Assembly (NCBI GenBank): GCA_024760545.1
Contig: CP060501.1
Coordinates: 3,364,036-3,428,035 of the forward strand
Reading direction: 5' to 3'
Source: Nitrospira sp.
GTDB lineage: Bacteria > Nitrospirota > Nitrospiria > Nitrospirales > Nitrospiraceae
DNA length: 64,000 nucleotides
Shown here: one piece after another, positions 35,683 to 45,554 of the stretch
Layout of the letters: every line of letters begins with the position of its first letter
How positions within the stretch are numbered: position 1 is the stretch's first letter
The notes under the pieces: model-generated
Database searches by the model: none
Seen by the model: the letters and a program-made list of their open reading frames with translations, nothing else
What the model was told of the DNA's origin: nothing
Translations under genes and position numbers: made by a program

Positions 35683-35713
35683 GTCAAAAACGGGATAAGA
35701 GGTCGCGGACGAG

Positions 35714-37351
35714 ATGAAAAAAGTAGGTGGGCGCTTATGGTTGTTGATCCTGGTGCTTGTGGGGTCGGTCGTGGCATGTCTTCCGTCATATCAGCCTTTC
35801 TATCAAGCGTTGCCCGGTTGGCTGAAGGGAGTATTGCCGAACAAGGGCATTACGCTGGGTTTGGATCTGCAGGGCGGTATTCATATGGTGCTGGAAGTGG
35901 ATGAGGACCGTGCCGTGGAGATCGCCGTGGACCGTTCTGTCACCGCGTTGCAGGATCTCCTCGCCGAGAAGTCCATCGCGGTCGCCTCGGTCAAGCGAAC
36001 CGGTCATGACCAAATCACGATTCAGCTGCAGAATGCCGACGCAAAGGCTCCGGCTCAAAAGGTCGTCGACAACTTTCCCATTTTCGCTGAGAAGGAATCA
36101 GCAGGGTCGACTGCGACCATCGTGTGGGAGCTTCGTGAGGCGGAAACCAAGCGGATTAAGGATTCGGCTATCAACCAAGCATTGGAAACCATCCGAAATC
36201 GGATCGATCAATTCGGCGTTGCGGAGCCGATCGTTCAGCGACAGGGGTTGAAGCAAATCGTTGTTCAGCTGCCCGGTGTCAAGGACCCGAAACGCGCCAA
36301 GGACTTGATCAAGGAAACGGCGCTGCTCGAGTTCAAAATGTTGGATGAAGATATTCGGCTCGATCTGCCGGTCCGCATTCCAAAGGATAAAGAAGCTGAG
36401 GTGCTCCAGCAATTTGCAGGCAAAGTGCCTGAGGGAGACGAGATTTTGTTCGAACGAGTGGTCGATAAGGACACGGGCTTCGAATATCACGTTCCCTATG
36501 TGGTCAAAAAGCGGGTCATGCTGACCGGCGATGTGCTGAGCGATGCGCGGGTCGCCATCGGCCAATTCAACGATTCGTACGTGTCCATCACCTTTGATTC
36601 CAAAGGCGGGCAGGAGTTCGAACGGATTACAGGTGAAAACGTCAAAAAGCGCATGGCGGTCGTTCTCGATAACAACATCTATTCGGCGCCGGTCATTCAA
36701 GAGCGTATTTCGGGGGGACGCGCTCAGATTACCGGGAGTTTTACGACGCAGGAAGCCAATGATTTGGCGATCGTTCTGCGGGCCGGCGCGTTGCCAGCGC
36801 CGCTGAAGATCGTCCAAGACCTCACAGTCGGGCCGTCGCTCGGACAGGATTCCATCGACAAAGGCGTCAGGGCGACTCTGATCGCGGGGGCTATGGTCGT
36901 CGTCTTCATGATCGTGTACTACCGCTTGTCCGGGCTGATCGCGGATTTTGCCCTAATCTTGAACCTGGTGTGCCTGATGGGTGCGCTGTCCGCGTTGACC
37001 GCCACGTTGACCCTGCCGGGCATCGCCGGCATCGTGCTGACGATCGGAATGGGTGTCGACTCCAACGTCTTGATTTTCGAGCGCATTCGAGAAGAACTGC
37101 GTGGGGGCAAGGCGGTGCGATCAGCGATCGATGCGGGGTACGACAAAGCGTTGCTGACGATCATCGACTCACACGTCACGACGCTGATCACCGGCGTTGC
37201 TCTGTTTCTATTTGGAACCGGTCCCATCAAGGGGTTTGCCGTGACCCTGTGTTTGGGTATTGCCATCAATCTCTTCACGGCATTGGTCGGGACAAAAGTG
37301 ATATTTGATGTGTTGTATCAGCGGCAGAAAGTCGAAGCGCTGAGCATCTAA
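35714..37351 (+). CDS. secD: Protein translocase subunit SecD
   Basis: This 545-residue inner-membrane protein has an N-terminal helix, a large periplasmic P1 domain (GITLGLDLQGGIHMVLEVD, AINQALETIRNRIDQFGVAEP) and five C-terminal helices with GMGVDSNVLIFERIREE. It works with SecF and the proton motive force to pull exported proteins out of SecYEG. Confidence 0.97.
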   Translation: MKKVGGRLWLLILVLVGSVVACLPSYQPFYQALPGWLKGVLPNKGITLGLDLQGGIHMVLEVDEDRAVEIAVDRSVTALQDLLAEKSIAVASVKRTGHDQITIQLQNADAKAPAQKVVDNFPIFAEKESAGSTATIVWELREAETKRIKDSAINQALETIRNRIDQFGVAEPIVQRQGLKQIVVQLPGVKDPKRAKDLIKETALLEFKMLDEDIRLDLPVRIPKDKEAEVLQQFAGKVPEGDEILFERVVDKDTGFEYHVPYVVKKRVMLTGDVLSDARVAIGQFNDSYVSITFDSKGGQEFERITGENVKKRMAVVLDNNIYSAPVIQERISGGRAQITGSFTTQEANDLAIVLRAGALPAPLKIVQDLTVGPSLGQDSIDKGVRATLIAGAMVVVFMIVYYRLSGLIADFALILNLVCLMGALSALTATLTLPGIAGIVLTIGMGVDSNVLIFERIREELRGGKAVRSAIDAGYDKALLTIIDSHVTTLITGVALFLFGTGPIKGFAVTLCLGIAINLFTALVGTKVIFDVLYQRQKVEALSI

Positions 37352-37413
37352 CCATGAAGCCGTCGGCAATCAGCGTTGATGGGGAAGCCCAAGGTTATCA
37401 AAAGGGAGCGCGC

Positions 37414-38331
37414 ATGTTAGAGATTCTCGGGAAAACCAACATTGATTTCATGGGCAAGCGCAAGTTCTCCTTTCTCTTTTCAGGGATCATGGTCGTGCTT
37501 GGGCTCATTGCCCTCGTCCAAATTGCTCGGGGCGCGGCCAATTTGGGGATCGACTTTGCCGGGGGGACAGCCGTCCAACTCAAGTTCGAACAGCCGATTC
37601 GGATCGATGAGGCGCGTAAGGCCTTGGAAACGAGCGGGTTGAACGATGCGGAGTTGCAGGAATTTGGACAGGACAACAAGCTGCTGATCCGAGTGAAGGC
37701 TTCAACGACGATCGAAGAGAAGATTGCGGAACGTGTGGTGGGAATCTTCAGCAAGGAGTTTCCAAACAACAAGTTCGTGGTGGACTCGACGACTGAAATC
37801 GGGCCGGCCATCGGGAAGAAGCTTCAAGAAGATGCGCTTGTGGCCATCGTCGTCTCATTTGCGGGTATTATTCTGTACATTGCGGCGCGTTTCGAACTTC
37901 GATTCGGTGTCGCGGCGGCGCTGGCGACGTTTCATGACGTCCTGGCCGTGATCGGAGCCTTCTACATCCTGGACAAAGAAATTACCCTCTTGATCGTGAC
38001 GGCGCTCTTGACCCTGGCCGGATATTCCCTGACCGATACCGTCGTCGTGTTCGACCGAATCAGAGAGAATCTGAAGTTGCGCCGCCGTGAGAGCGAAGAA
38101 GCGACAATCAACAGCGCCATCAATCAAGTGTTAAGCCGCACAATCGTTACGAGTTTGACTGTCGTGATTGTCCTCATTCCCTTGACTCTCGCCGGCGGAG
38201 AAGTTTTGCATGATTTTTCGCTTGCGCTACTCTGGGGGGTGATCTTCGGCACGTATTCTTCCGTCTTCGTCGCGAGCCCACTCCTGCTCCTGTGGCCAGG
38301 AACGCCGGGTCGACTCTTGAAACGCAGCTGA
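37414..38331 (+). CDS. secF: Protein translocase subunit SecF
   Basis: This 305-residue partner of SecD has the family start FMGKRKFSFLFSG, the motif LGIDFAGGTAVQLKF and the C-terminal TDTVVVFDRIRENLK. I chose ATG 37414 because AAAGGGAG lies five bases upstream. A start at 37354 lacks a ribosome binding site and adds 20 residues without family similarity. Confidence 0.95.
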   Translation: MLEILGKTNIDFMGKRKFSFLFSGIMVVLGLIALVQIARGAANLGIDFAGGTAVQLKFEQPIRIDEARKALETSGLNDAELQEFGQDNKLLIRVKASTTIEEKIAERVVGIFSKEFPNNKFVVDSTTEIGPAIGKKLQEDALVAIVVSFAGIILYIAARFELRFGVAAALATFHDVLAVIGAFYILDKEITLLIVTALLTLAGYSLTDTVVVFDRIRENLKLRRRESEEATINSAINQVLSRTIVTSLTVVIVLIPLTLAGGEVLHDFSLALLWGVIFGTYSSVFVASPLLLLWPGTPGRLLKRS

Positions 38332-38385
38332 GCGAATGGTGGAATAGAGCGTCGTGTGTCGCTCCTATCTCTCCGTGGTGTAATC

Positions 38386-41300
38386 ATGGCACTCTGGAGC
38401 CGGTCTCACAGTCTCCAGCAGAAGATCATCGCAGCGATTGTGATGGTCGGTCTCCTGCCGCTTACCCTCCTGCTGGCCCTGATCTATGTAGAAGAACGGC
38501 GTGCCTTGCGTGAGTCGACGGGGACGAATTTCAAGGAAGTGGCTGTCGAAGCCGCCCGTCGGATCGAAATGCACGTCACCCGGGGCATGAACGAAGCCCA
38601 GCAGCTTGCGACCACGCCCTTCCTTCGTACCGCCGTCTCGGAAGCCAACCGGACGTACGAAGGCAAGGATGCTCAGAGTATTTCGGAGATCATCAAGGAT
38701 TGGCAACAGCGGTGGGGACAGCGTGACAAGCGAAGCGAGTTCCCGCTCTTCGTCAACCGAATTGTGACCAATTACTTGATCCGATGGCACGAGATTCGAA
38801 AATCTGATTATGTCGGCATTTTGGTTGCCGATGGACAAGGCGCGTTGGTCGTCAGTTCTATTCCCCAGGTTGAATACTCCTATGCCAAGACAGCCTGGTG
38901 GCAGGCGGTGGTGAGGGGCGGCAGCCAGCAGCCCTACGTGAGCGAAATCGCCTTTGATCCCGCCTTTGGCACGCACGTGGTCGTCGTCGCGGCGCCGATC
39001 CTTGATGATCAACGCCGGTCTGTGATCGGAACCGTGGCCATCCTGCTTCGGCGCGACACATTGTTTCAGTCCATTGCCGAAGCGTCGTTCGGTGCGACGG
39101 GTCATGCCATGCTGTTGGCTTCAGACGGGGGCGTCGTCATTTGTCCTGTGCTCGGGCCTGAGGCCCACTTCGTCGACGCGGAATTGATCAACGCGCTGAG
39201 CGGGACGAAACCAGGATGGGCCCTGGCTGCCGACGATTCGCATGGCAGCAAGAATGCCCTCATCGGGTTTGCGCCGGTGCGATTTGCCGATCAGCTCGCA
39301 AACGGTAGTCTCGGCGGGAAACATTGGAGCACGGTCGTGCGTCAGGATCCAGGGGAAACGTTTGCCCCGCTAGGTGAGTTGATGGCCAAGGTCTTGTCGC
39401 TCGGCGCAGTGGTGCTGATCGGGCTTGGAGGAATTGGGGTCGTCGTTGCCCGCCGAATCGCAAGGCCGATTCGGTTACTGCAGGAGGGCGTGCAGCAGAT
39501 CGGGAGTGGCCGCTTGGAGCAGCGATTGGAGTTGAAGACCGGCGATGAAATCGAAGGACTTGCCCAGGCCTTCAATCAGATGGCGCACAATCTCCAACGT
39601 TCGTTCGGGCAGCTGGAGCAGCGAATGACCGAAGTCCGACAGTTGGAGGAGAAATATCGCGATCTGATCGAACATGCGCCGGAGATGATCTGCCAACTGG
39701 ATCGAGGCGGTCGGCTGGTTCACATCAATAAAACCGGGCTCGATAAACTGGGGTATACGCACGACGAAATGATGGGCATGAAGCTATGGGAGTTAGTTCC
39801 CAGCGGACGGGAATCGCAGGTGTTGCATTATCTCGAGCGGCTCGTCTCGCAGGGGCAAAGTTCAATGGAGACGGTCTTGTTGGCCAAGGATAGTCGGCCG
39901 ATCGATGTGGAAATTCATGCGACCGCGCTCTTCGATCAAGCGCGAGGCGGGCTGGTCCACTCCCGTGCCTTCGTGCGGGATGTCACCGAACGGCGCCGGT
40001 TGGAACAGGAGCTGCAGCGGTACACGGTCGGGTTGGAACAGGCGGTTTCCGAGCGTACACGGCAGCTGACGGTATCCCAGGCACGGTACAAGGCTCTATT
40101 CGATTTCGTGGCTGATTCAGTGTTTATGGTGAGTGCCACGGGGGCGGTTGTCGCCGTGAATGAGCGGGAAGCGCAAGTGCTGGGCTATGGCGAATCGGAG
40201 ATCATCGGGAAACACATTCTCGACATCGTGCCGGATGCCTATCATCAGGCTTTCAATGACTGGTTGTGCGATGTGAGCACGGAGCAGCGGCAAGTCGCTA
40301 CCCAGGAAATCACTGTGTACCACGCCGATCGGCATGAGATTCCGGTGGAAATGGACTTGATTCGGGTAGGTGGGACCGAACAAGGGCTCGTGATGGTGCA
40401 GCTCCGAGATATTACCGATCGAAAAAAGCTCGAGCGCCAACTCCAATCATACCGCGAAGACCTCGAACTGAAAGTCAGAGAGCGCACCAGAGAAATCGAA
40501 GACACAAAGCAGTATTTGGAGAATCTGCTTGAGAATGCCAATGACGTCATCTATACGCTCGATCTGGATCAGCAGTTCACCTATGTTAATAGCAAGGTCA
40601 ATGCCTGGGGGTATCGCAAAGATGATCTGATCGGCCGTCCGTATCTCTCCCTCCTGTCGCGGCGTCATCGGGGGCGTCGCCTCAAGAATACGTTGGATAT
40701 CGGTGCCAAGCAGGTGTACGAGGTCGAGGTCGTCACTCGGCTGGGCGAGGCGCGTGCCGTCATGGTCAGCGTCTCCCCTCTGCAAGGGGCCGACGGCGAG
40801 ATCCTAGGAGTGCTCGGCATCGCGCGCGATATGACGGAGACCAAAAAGCTGGAGCGACAGATTCGGAATGCGGAAAAACTGGCCTCTATCGGGAAACTCG
40901 CGGCGGGTGTGGCCCATGAAATCAACAATCCTCTCGGCGGAATCCTCAACTGTCTCTACAACCTCCGAAAAGGCACTCCGTCGCCGGCACGCCAAGAAGA
41001 ATACTGGGCTTCTATGGAACATGGTGTCCGGCGTGTGCAGAAGATCGTTCGCCAGTTGCTCGATTTCTCACAGCAGCACGAACCCGAATACAGCCCTGCC
41101 GATATCAATCGCATTGTAGAGCAGGTGCTGGCGCTGACCACCCATCTCTTTGCTCCCAACCAGATTCGATTGGAAACCTTCCCAGGTCATGGCTTGCCCA
41201 ATGTGATGGTCGATCGGCATATGATTGAACAGGTCTTGATGAATTTGATCTTGAACGCGGTGCAAGCGATGAAAAATGGAGGAGTTCTGACGATTCGGAC

Positions 41301-41565
41301 ATCCGTGGCCGAGGGGGTTTGCCGTGTGGACGTGCAGGACACAGGATCGGGGATTCCCGCGTCAGTCCTCCCACGTGTCTTCGATCCCTTCTTTACGACG
41401 AAAGGTGAGGGGGAAGGGACGGGACTTGGCCTCTCGGTCAATCTTGGCATCGTGGAGCGCCATGGTGGAAAAATCTTGGTTGAGAGCGAGGTCGGGAAAG
41501 GCACGACATTCACGCTGTGCCTGCCCGTGTCGCGAGAGCGTTCCTTGGCGGAGAAGGAGGCATGA
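38386..41565 (+). CDS. Membrane sensor histidine kinase with Cache, HAMP and three PAS domains
   Basis: This 1059-residue kinase has a first helix (about 14-36), a periplasmic Cache-type sensor (about 40-325), a second helix, a HAMP domain with RRIARPIRLLQEGVQQI, and three PAS domains separated by coiled coils. HisKA carries GVAHEINNPLGG with phospho-accepting His844, and HATPase ends it (DTGSGIP, GEGTGLGLS). It overlaps the response regulator gene by four bases, so the two form a pair. GTG 38356 is an alternative start. The signal sensed is unknown. Confidence 0.92.
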   Translation: MALWSRSHSLQQKIIAAIVMVGLLPLTLLLALIYVEERRALRESTGTNFKEVAVEAARRIEMHVTRGMNEAQQLATTPFLRTAVSEANRTYEGKDAQSISEIIKDWQQRWGQRDKRSEFPLFVNRIVTNYLIRWHEIRKSDYVGILVADGQGALVVSSIPQVEYSYAKTAWWQAVVRGGSQQPYVSEIAFDPAFGTHVVVVAAPILDDQRRSVIGTVAILLRRDTLFQSIAEASFGATGHAMLLASDGGVVICPVLGPEAHFVDAELINALSGTKPGWALAADDSHGSKNALIGFAPVRFADQLANGSLGGKHWSTVVRQDPGETFAPLGELMAKVLSLGAVVLIGLGGIGVVVARRIARPIRLLQEGVQQIGSGRLEQRLELKTGDEIEGLAQAFNQMAHNLQRSFGQLEQRMTEVRQLEEKYRDLIEHAPEMICQLDRGGRLVHINKTGLDKLGYTHDEMMGMKLWELVPSGRESQVLHYLERLVSQGQSSMETVLLAKDSRPIDVEIHATALFDQARGGLVHSRAFVRDVTERRRLEQELQRYTVGLEQAVSERTRQLTVSQARYKALFDFVADSVFMVSATGAVVAVNEREAQVLGYGESEIIGKHILDIVPDAYHQAFNDWLCDVSTEQRQVATQEITVYHADRHEIPVEMDLIRVGGTEQGLVMVQLRDITDRKKLERQLQSYREDLELKVRERTREIEDTKQYLENLLENANDVIYTLDLDQQFTYVNSKVNAWGYRKDDLIGRPYLSLLSRRHRGRRLKNTLDIGAKQVYEVEVVTRLGEARAVMVSVSPLQGADGEILGVLGIARDMTETKKLERQIRNAEKLASIGKLAAGVAHEINNPLGGILNCLYNLRKGTPSPARQEEYWASMEHGVRRVQKIVRQLLDFSQQHEPEYSPADINRIVEQVLALTTHLFAPNQIRLETFPGHGLPNVMVDRHMIEQVLMNLILNAVQAMKNGGVLTIRTSVAEGVCRVDVQDTGSGIPASVLPRVFDPFFTTKGEGEGTGLGLSVNLGIVERHGGKILVESEVGKGTTFTLCLPVSRERSLAEKEA

Positions 41566-43007
41566 AAGGCTTGAGCATTTTGCTGGTCGACGATGAGCCC
41601 TTGATGCGCCTCTCGATGACCGATGCATTGGAGGCCGTAGGCTGTGAGGTTCGAGCGGCGTCTTCCGGCTCGGAAGGGATCGAAGCGATTCGGGAGAAGA
41701 CTTTTGATTTGGTCATCACTGATCTCCGGTTGCCGGGTGCCGATGGATTGACGGTGCTCAAAGCGGCCAAAGACAAAGAGCCCCGGACCGAGGTATTGGT
41801 GATCACCGCGCATGGATCCGTGGAAACAGCCGTCGGAGCCATGAAACTAGGCGCGTTTGATTACATTACGAAGCCGTTTCAGATGGACGAATTGCTGCTG
41901 ATCGTCGAACGAGTCAGCGGCGTGATTGCGTTGCGTCGGGAAAATCAGGACCTCAAGCACCAACTCGAGGACAAGTTTTGTTTCAATGGTATTTTAGGGG
42001 CGAACAGTCAGATGCGCGCGGTATTGGACAAGATCAAGCTGGTGGCTGAGACCGACTCGACCGTCCTGATCGTCGGGGAAAGCGGAACGGGCAAGGAACT
42101 CGTCGCCAACGCGCTGCACCAAAACAGCTCGCGGAACGGATACCCGCTGATCAAAGTCAGCTGTGCCGCGTTGCCTGAAACGCTGCTGGAAGCGGAACTG
42201 TTCGGCCACGAAAAAGGCGCGTTTACGGGTGCGCTGCGTCAGCGCCGGGGACGGTTCGAAATGGCCAACCGGGGCACCCTTTTTCTCGATGAAATCGGGG
42301 AAATTTCGACGGTGGTGCAAGTGAAACTCTTGCGCGTCCTGCAGGAGCGCACCTTTGAACGCGTCGGGAGCAATGAGCCGATCGAAACGGATGTGCGGCT
42401 CGTGTGTGCCACACAAAAAGACCTGCGCAAAGAAGTGGCTCTTGGGCGATTTCGTGAGGACCTCTTCTACCGACTCAATGTCGTCCCGATCGTCGTTCCT
42501 CCGCTCCGGCAACGGCAGGAAGACATTATGGTGATTGCCGAGCATGTTCTGGAAACGTGTGCGCAGAGGCTCAACAAACAGCTGCGTGGGTTTTCCCAGC
42601 AAGCTCGTGAATTGTTGCTTCGCTATTCGTACCCGGGAAATGTGCGGGAGTTGGAAAACATGGTCGAACGGGCCGTGGCGCTCGGACGCGACCGGACGAC
42701 GGTCCAACCCGCAGATCTCTGCGGGTTTCAGTCCTGCCCGTACCTGGGGGGTGTTCCACAGGAATCCTGTGGATTCTGCAGCGAAGGGTTGACCGGGGGA
42801 AAAAAGAAAAAAGGTACGGCTCTGACCTCGCTCGCCGCGGCGCGAGAAGGCTTTGAAAAGGAATACATCGTCTCCGTGTTGGAGCGTGTCGAGGGGAGTC
42901 GTACGACCGCATCGAGAATCTTGGGATTGTCCCGAAAAGCCCTCTGGGAAAAGTGTAAACGCTATGGCATCCCCTCCGCTCATAGCGACGGCGAAGAGGA
43001 TAGCTAA
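41562..43007 (+). CDS. Sigma54-dependent response regulator with Cys-rich linker
   Basis: This 481-residue NtrC-type activator has a receiver domain with D10/D11 and phospho-acceptor D54, and an AAA+ domain with Walker A GESGTGKE (172-179), GAFTGA (219-224) and Walker B FLDEIGE. It ends in a Fis-type helix-turn-helix (SRILGLSRKALWEK). Between AAA+ and DNA-binding domains is a Cys cluster C387-x4-C392-x10-C403-x2-C406 followed by KKKK. This could bind metal or sense redox, which is inference. ATG overlaps the kinase stop (ATGA). Confidence 0.93.
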   Translation: MKGLSILLVDDEPLMRLSMTDALEAVGCEVRAASSGSEGIEAIREKTFDLVITDLRLPGADGLTVLKAAKDKEPRTEVLVITAHGSVETAVGAMKLGAFDYITKPFQMDELLLIVERVSGVIALRRENQDLKHQLEDKFCFNGILGANSQMRAVLDKIKLVAETDSTVLIVGESGTGKELVANALHQNSSRNGYPLIKVSCAALPETLLEAELFGHEKGAFTGALRQRRGRFEMANRGTLFLDEIGEISTVVQVKLLRVLQERTFERVGSNEPIETDVRLVCATQKDLRKEVALGRFREDLFYRLNVVPIVVPPLRQRQEDIMVIAEHVLETCAQRLNKQLRGFSQQARELLLRYSYPGNVRELENMVERAVALGRDRTTVQPADLCGFQSCPYLGGVPQESCGFCSEGLTGGKKKKGTALTSLAAAREGFEKEYIVSVLERVEGSRTTASRILGLSRKALWEKCKRYGIPSAHSDGEEDS

Positions 43008-43118
43008 CCCTCCCCTGCTCGTCGCACCGGCCGGAGTCTAAACTGTCGTATGATCACAAAAGAGGGGTGTGGTGTTTGGCTGTGCGTATGTAACCTACTT
43101 GGTGGAGGGATCTGGATC

Positions 43119-43526
43119 ATGAAGTCATGGCAGCGTGCTATCAATGTTTCATTGGGCATTGCGTTCTGCGCGGCAGTTGCCTATGCAGCTGAACCCGCCG
43201 AGGTGGAAAAGTTCGTCAATGCGCGGATTGAAATCGGCGAGATGATGACGGACTATGTCAAGAGTGGAGCGGGCTATGGTGAAGGGCAGCGACCGTCACA
43301 AGAACAAATGCGACAGATTGGGGCGGATATCAATACCAAGCTGACCACTGTTCTCGCAAAACACGATCTAACGCTCGACGACTATCGCAAACGCAGCCCC
43401 GAGGTATTTGCAGACGATGCAGCGGTCAAGCGCTATCTTAACGAGCATCCGGACCTCAAAGTACGCTACGAGGCGCTTCCGCTGGACCGAATGGGGCGTG
43501 GCGGTAGTACGGGGCGGGGGTACTAA
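43119..43526 (+). CDS. Small secreted protein of unknown function
   Basis: This 135-residue protein has a signal peptide (residues 1-23, cleavage near AYA-AEP) and a helical body with LTTVLAKHDLTLDDYRKRSPEVF, then a Gly-rich tail. No family is recognised. ATG 43119 has GGAGG ten bases upstream. Earlier in-frame starts lack such a site. It follows the two-component pair and could be its target or partner. Confidence 0.65.
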   Translation: MKSWQRAINVSLGIAFCAAVAYAAEPAEVEKFVNARIEIGEMMTDYVKSGAGYGEGQRPSQEQMRQIGADINTKLTTVLAKHDLTLDDYRKRSPEVFADDAAVKRYLNEHPDLKVRYEALPLDRMGRGGSTGRGY

Positions 43527-43611
43527 GCTCGATGACTGTTTCAATAGAAGAATGCCTTCCTCTCTCTAGGTCATTCCCCAGGGTTGTTTCCAGATAGAAA
43601 GGCCGTTCGCC

Positions 43612-44583
43612 CTGAAATATAAGCATCTGGGTCGGTCAGGAGTGAAAGTCAGTCGGCTCTGTCTCGGCACGATGAATTTTGGACCGCAGACGGCCGAGGC
43701 GGACAGTTATGCCCTGATGGATCGGGCCTTGGAACTCGGCATCAACTTTTTCGATACGGCGAACGTGTATGGCTGGAAACTCGGCGAAGGGTGGACAGAG
43801 CAGATCATCGGCCGTTGGTTCGCACAAGGTGGAGGCCGTCGAGACAAGGTCGTGCTGGCCACTAAAGTGTATGGCCGTATGGGCGAATGGCCGAATCAGT
43901 CGCGCTTGTCGGCCGTCCACATCAAACGAGCGTGTGAGGACAGCCTTCGACGGTTGAAGACTGACTGGATCGATGTGTATCAGATGCATCATGTCGATCG
44001 GGACACACCGTGGGAGGAAATCTGGCAAGCGATGGAGCAGTTGGTGAGGGAAGGAAAAGTCGTGTATGTGGGCAGCAGCAACTTTGCCGGGTGGCACTTG
44101 GCCCAGGCCCAGGAATCCGCCTGTGGCCGCAACTTTCTGGGGTTGGTGTCGGAGCAGAGTCTGTATAACCTGACGCAGCGTACGATCGAATTGGAAGTCA
44201 TCCCCGCTTGCGAGGCCTATGGTATCGGACTGATTCCGTGGAGTCCACTGGGACGCGGGCTCTTGGCTGGTGTTCCAGAATCCGCAGATACCGGGCGTCG
44301 ATCGGAGGCGGACGTAAAAGAAGAGGCGGTCAAGTTGCGTCCGAAACTCGAAGCCTATGAGGCGCTGTGCGCTCGGATCGGTGAACGACCGGCGGATGTT
44401 GCGATAGCCTGGCTGTTACATCAACAAGCAGTGACGTCGCCGATTATTGGACCTCGGACGATGGACCAGCTGGAGGGATCTATGCGGGCATTGAGCCTTA
44501 CTCTCGGCAGCGAGACTTTAAAACAGCTGGATGAGCTCTTTCCTGGTCCTGGTGGACCCGCGCCGGAATCCTACGCCTGGTAG
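43612..44583 (+). CDS. Aldo/keto reductase with probable CTG start
   Basis: This 323-residue NADPH-dependent TIM-barrel reductase has the tetrad in FFDTANVYG (Asp, Tyr), LATKVYG (Lys) and YQMHHVD (His), and the cofactor end SPIIGPRTMDQL. The conserved first strand KYKHLGRSGVKVSRL requires translation upstream of GTG 43642. No ATG, GTG or TTG exists between an in-frame stop (43567) and that GTG. CTG 43612 has AAAGG nine bases upstream and gives the full domain. The substrate is unknown. Confidence 0.85.
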   Translation: MKYKHLGRSGVKVSRLCLGTMNFGPQTAEADSYALMDRALELGINFFDTANVYGWKLGEGWTEQIIGRWFAQGGGRRDKVVLATKVYGRMGEWPNQSRLSAVHIKRACEDSLRRLKTDWIDVYQMHHVDRDTPWEEIWQAMEQLVREGKVVYVGSSNFAGWHLAQAQESACGRNFLGLVSEQSLYNLTQRTIELEVIPACEAYGIGLIPWSPLGRGLLAGVPESADTGRRSEADVKEEAVKLRPKLEAYEALCARIGERPADVAIAWLLHQQAVTSPIIGPRTMDQLEGSMRALSLTLGSETLKQLDELFPGPGGPAPESYAW

Positions 44584-44703
44584 TCTGTCCATTTTCCGGC
44601 TCCTGCTAAGTTCTCTGCTCTTTCCGGCTGAGTCACTTGCGAGTATGGATGCCTTAGGTTATCCTGTACAAGGATACTCTAAGATCATTAAGGAGAAACA
44701 TGC

Positions 44704-45024
44704 ATGGATCTCCGTCGCCAGCAGCGGTTTACGGTCTGTCTTCATAGTATTCTTTCAGGCCCTCGTCGAGAAGAATGGGTCGGCACAGTGATGAACCTTT
44801 CAAAAGGTGGCTGCCTCATTGAGGTGGACGGGCAGGTTTATTCGGGTATGCAGGTCTCACTCCGACTCGACGTTCCCGGAGGGACGACGCCGATCCTTGT
44901 CGCGCGAGCAGCGGTGCGCTGGAGCCGAGGACGGGGGGTCGGCTTAGGCTTCATCACCGTGGATCAACCTCATCAAGAGCGATTGGATCAGCTTCTTGAA
45001 CGGCTAAAACAGGAGCTTCAATGA
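44704..45024 (+). CDS. PilZ domain protein
   Basis: This 106-residue single PilZ domain has the N-terminal RRQQRF (c-di-GMP-binding RxxxR-like), the NLSKGGCLIE motif (DxSxxG-like with N for D), and VRWSRGRGVGLGF. It probably binds cyclic di-GMP or is a degenerate relative. ATG 44704 has AAGGAG eight bases upstream. Nothing nearby shows its output. Confidence 0.85.
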   Translation: MDLRRQQRFTVCLHSILSGPRREEWVGTVMNLSKGGCLIEVDGQVYSGMQVSLRLDVPGGTTPILVARAAVRWSRGRGVGLGFITVDQPHQERLDQLLERLKQELQ

Positions 45025-45554
45025 CTTGCTATTCCGTCGATGAAAGCATACAGACCACGTCTGTGAAATGCCATTTGGCTCTAGTTACCCTAGATCTTTT
45101 TTCCGACCAGTGGAGCCTTCTTTCTTGCCCCAAGTCCTTGACAGATACGAAACCACGCTCCTGACGCAGAGAACCGCAATCCCCAGAAAAATCTTCATCC
45201 TGTGGATAGCGATCCGAACGATTGAATTGAGCACGACTACGTAGTCGTGCTGCTTCGACGGAGGGAAGAGATTGCTAGGAAATGCGTGAAAGCATTCAGA
45301 AATATGCTGCTGAATACTATTAGTTGTGGTTCGATACAGGTGATGCAGACGCCTAAAAAATAGGCAGTTTGATAAATAAACGCGTCAATCGTGCCATCTT
45401 TTCCCTCGAAGGGGACTTGTTCACAAGGTTATCCACAGAAGGTGGGGAGTAAATTTTGAGGCATTAACATACTTGACTCATCACGCCACAATTAGGGGGA
45501 TAACTAGGGGCAGTGTACAACTATAAGACACTGGGTTGGAGGAAGATTTTCCTA
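45025..45554. other. 530 bp gene-free region with DnaA-box-like words and a palindrome
   Basis: No gene is seen. TTATCCACA, a perfect DnaA-box word, is at 45429-45437. A looser TTGTTCACA (45417-45425) lies just upstream, and TGTGGATAG, a near-match in reverse orientation, is at 45201-45209. A perfect 22 bp palindrome is at 45230-45251. The part around 45350-45385 is AT-rich. This could be a DnaA-titration or regulatory region, an origin, or chance. Confidence 0.4.
45230..45251. repeat. Perfect 22 bp palindrome
   Basis: AGCACGACTAC is followed directly by its reverse complement GTAGTCGTGCT with no loop. No T-run follows, so it may be an operator or a recombination site rather than a terminator. 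Confidence 0.6.

Noticed and set aside
37354-37413. Upstream SecF start
   Set aside because: There is no ribosome binding site and no family similarity, whereas ATG 37414 has AAAGGGAG at proper spacing.
41994-42983. 329-codon minus-strand frame opposite the sigma54 regulator
   Set aside because: It is a shadow of the AAA+ domain region with no protein-like features.
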